Source: Saprospiraceae bacterium
GTDB taxonomy: Bacteria > Bacteroidota > Bacteroidia > Chitinophagales > Saprospiraceae
Direction of reading: 5' to 3'
Assembly: GCA_958295895.1 (NCBI GenBank)
Contig: CATQHI010000013.1
Location: 62,001 to 126,000, forward strand
Length of the DNA stretch: 64,000 nt
Numbering within the stretch: the first letter of the stretch is position 1; each line of letters opens with the position of its first letter. A model generated the notes under the pieces. It was not told the origin of the DNA. It did no database searches and was given only the letters and a program-made list of their open reading frames with translations. Below, piece by piece: positions 62,855 through 64,000 of this stretch. Made by a program: the position numbers and the translations under genes.

Positions 62855-64000
62855 TTAAAGAGTTTGCAGATCGACCATATTACGGAAGCTGTAGGAGCGT
62901 TGGTGAAGTGATGTGTAGCTACCTATTTCGTACCCTCCACCGGGCTTGAGAAAGATAAGCTTATCGGCTCTGCGCACGGTGGATAGCCGGTGGGCGATCA
63001 CCACCATCGTAAGGCTACCGGCCAGGGTGTCGATGTTTTCCTGAATCAGGTGTTCGCTGCGGGAGTCAAGTGCGGAGGTCGCCTCATCAAGGATAAGTAG
63101 ATCAACCTTGCGAAATAGTTCCCGGGCAATGCTCAGCCGCTGGCGTTGCCCGCCACTCAGGGTGATGCCGTTTATTCCCACCACCGTGTCTAGACCCCGG
63201 GGGAGGTCACGCACAAATCGTTCGGCGTGTGCCATCCGAAGGGCCTCCCAGATTGACTCGTCCGAATGCTGTGCACTGCTCCAGCAGGTGACGTTATTAC
63301 GGATGCTATCGCTAAATACCTGGGGCTCCTGCGTAACGTACCCGATACAGTCGCGGTAGGTAGCCTTATCGAGCTGATTGATGCCCGTCCCGTCGACAAG
63401 TATAGTCCCGTCTTGCGGACTTAATAGCCCGCACAATAGATTTACGAGAGTAGTTTTCCCACTCCCACTCTCACCCACTACACCGATTGTCTGATACTTG
63501 TCAATACGGAAAGATAAATCTTGGATGACCTGGTTCGCATCGTAAGCGTAGTGTAGATCGTTGATCTCTATACCACGCTGCAATCCAGAAAAGGGGATGC
63601 CCCCCATTACCTCCTGCACTTGTCCCATTTCTTGCGTGAAGGAGGTCACGTTGTCGATGGACCCTGAAACCCCGAGAAAACTATTGTAGCAATTCTGCAC
63701 GGCAATCACGGAGGTCAGCGCACGGTACAGAAACAACAGACTCACGATGATTAAGCCCAGGCCTTGATCGAATACTATCGTTTGTACCAGGATTGCTGCT
63801 ACCACGACCAGGACCACGAGGGGCTCCCGCACCGAGGTTGTTAGCGCATTAAGTACACCTATCTGGCGCTGCTGCCGTTCCGTTGCGAGTATGTTGTGCT
63901 CGATCTTGTCTCTGTAGCGGGCTATTAGGTTGGTCGCTTTAAGAAATTTGAAAGATGCTACGCTTTCGATCAGATAACCCTGGTATTGATTCATGCCCTG
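62855..64000 (-). CDS. ABC transporter, fused permease and ATPase (5' partial)
   Basis: The coding frame runs through the right edge of the window, so the N-terminus is missing. The visible part has the last membrane helices of an ABC exporter (VLVVVAAILVQTIVFDQGLG) and a complete ATPase: Walker A VGESGSGKTTLV, Q-loop VTQEPQVF, signature LSGGQRQRLS, Walker B LLILDEATSALD and switch AHRLSTV. It is MsbA/lipid-exporter-like. In this locus it may move a lipid-linked glycan or another cell-surface lipid; the substrate is unknown. Confidence 0.85.
   Translation of the reverse strand, partial: QGMNQYQGYLIESVASFKFLKATNLIARYRDKIEHNILATERQQRQIGVLNALTTSVREPLVVLVVVAAILVQTIVFDQGLGLIIVSLLFLYRALTSVIAVQNCYNSFLGVSGSIDNVTSFTQEMGQVQEVMGGIPFSGLQRGIEINDLHYAYDANQVIQDLSFRIDKYQTIGVVGESGSGKTTLVNLLCGLLSPQDGTILVDGTGINQLDKATYRDCIGYVTQEPQVFSDSIRNNVTCWSSAQHSDESIWEALRMAHAERFVRDLPRGLDTVVGINGITLSGGQRQRLSIARELFRKVDLLILDEATSALDSRSEHLIQENIDTLAGSLTMVVIAHRLSTVRRADKLIFLKPGGGYEIGSYTSLHQRSYSFRNMVDLQTL

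Noticed and set aside
1-64000. tRNA, rRNA, transposase, prophage or toxin-antitoxin genes
   Set aside because: None recognised on either strand when reading all intergenic regions and translated frames.

Overview
The window looks like a moderately GC-rich chromosome segment of a Bacteroidota bacterium, most likely Saprospiria/Lewinella-like. The grounds are a PorW/SprE-type lipoprotein of the type IX secretion system, a CRTAC1-type FG-GAP/ASPIC protein, TAnnTTTG-like -7 promoter elements, MBOAT and DUF4174-type proteins, and overall gene style. The species assignment is inference. No rRNA, tRNA, CRISPR array, transposase or phage gene was seen.

Layout. (1) 1-5.4 kb: the 3' part of an FG-GAP/ASPIC protein, a pirin, an NdpA-type nucleoid protein and a DUF697-like protein, with two conspicuous intergenic inverted repeats. 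(2) 5.4-10.4 kb: an outer-membrane beta-barrel protein, YraN, a DUF58 protein, an NlpC/P60 lipoprotein, a DUF4174-like protein and two unknown proteins. Five neighbouring genes in 4.8-9.2 kb carry about ten single-base frameshifts, mostly at C/G runs. This looks like local consensus error rather than decay, and I give repaired gene limits. (3) 10.45-18.96 kb: a photoreceptor/haem island on the + strand: phytochrome-like kinase, response regulator, canonical bacteriophytochrome kinase, response regulator, haem oxygenase, HemF, TetR regulator and an RlmK-like methyltransferase. Haem oxygenase would make the biliverdin bound by the canonical phytochrome. The first kinase lacks the chromophore cysteine and pocket histidine. 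(4) 18.95-27 kb: PorW/SprE, an M23 peptidase, an MBOAT acyltransferase with an AlgJ/DltD-like partner, and an AspT/YidE-type transporter.

(5) 27-64 kb: one very large surface-polysaccharide locus, almost entirely on the - strand. Reading in the direction of transcription from the right edge: an ABC exporter (cut by the window), UDP-sugar dehydrogenase, UDP-glucuronate epimerase, PHP-type phosphatase, Wza, Wzc with a Gly-Tyr tail, nitroreductase, pyruvyl transferase, a Wzx flippase, three GT2 enzymes, a sulfotransferase, three GT4 enzymes, a GNAT protein, a Wzy-like protein, a deacetylase, GT4, a GT2-DUF2304-membrane protein triad and a further glycosyltransferase. Then comes a complete pseudaminic acid pathway (pseB, pseC, pseF, a pseG-pseH fusion, pseI), with a lone + strand Pse-associated methylase, a GT-B-like protein, a second flippase and a GT2. 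Together they would build and export a capsule or exopolysaccharide that is probably acidic (uronate, pyruvate, sulfate) and a pseudaminic-acid-containing glycan.

The strongest candidates for something new are the paired canonical/degenerate phytochrome system with its own haem oxygenase, the single-chain PseG-PseH enzyme, and the AT-rich insert in the capsule locus at about 52.2-56.3 kb.
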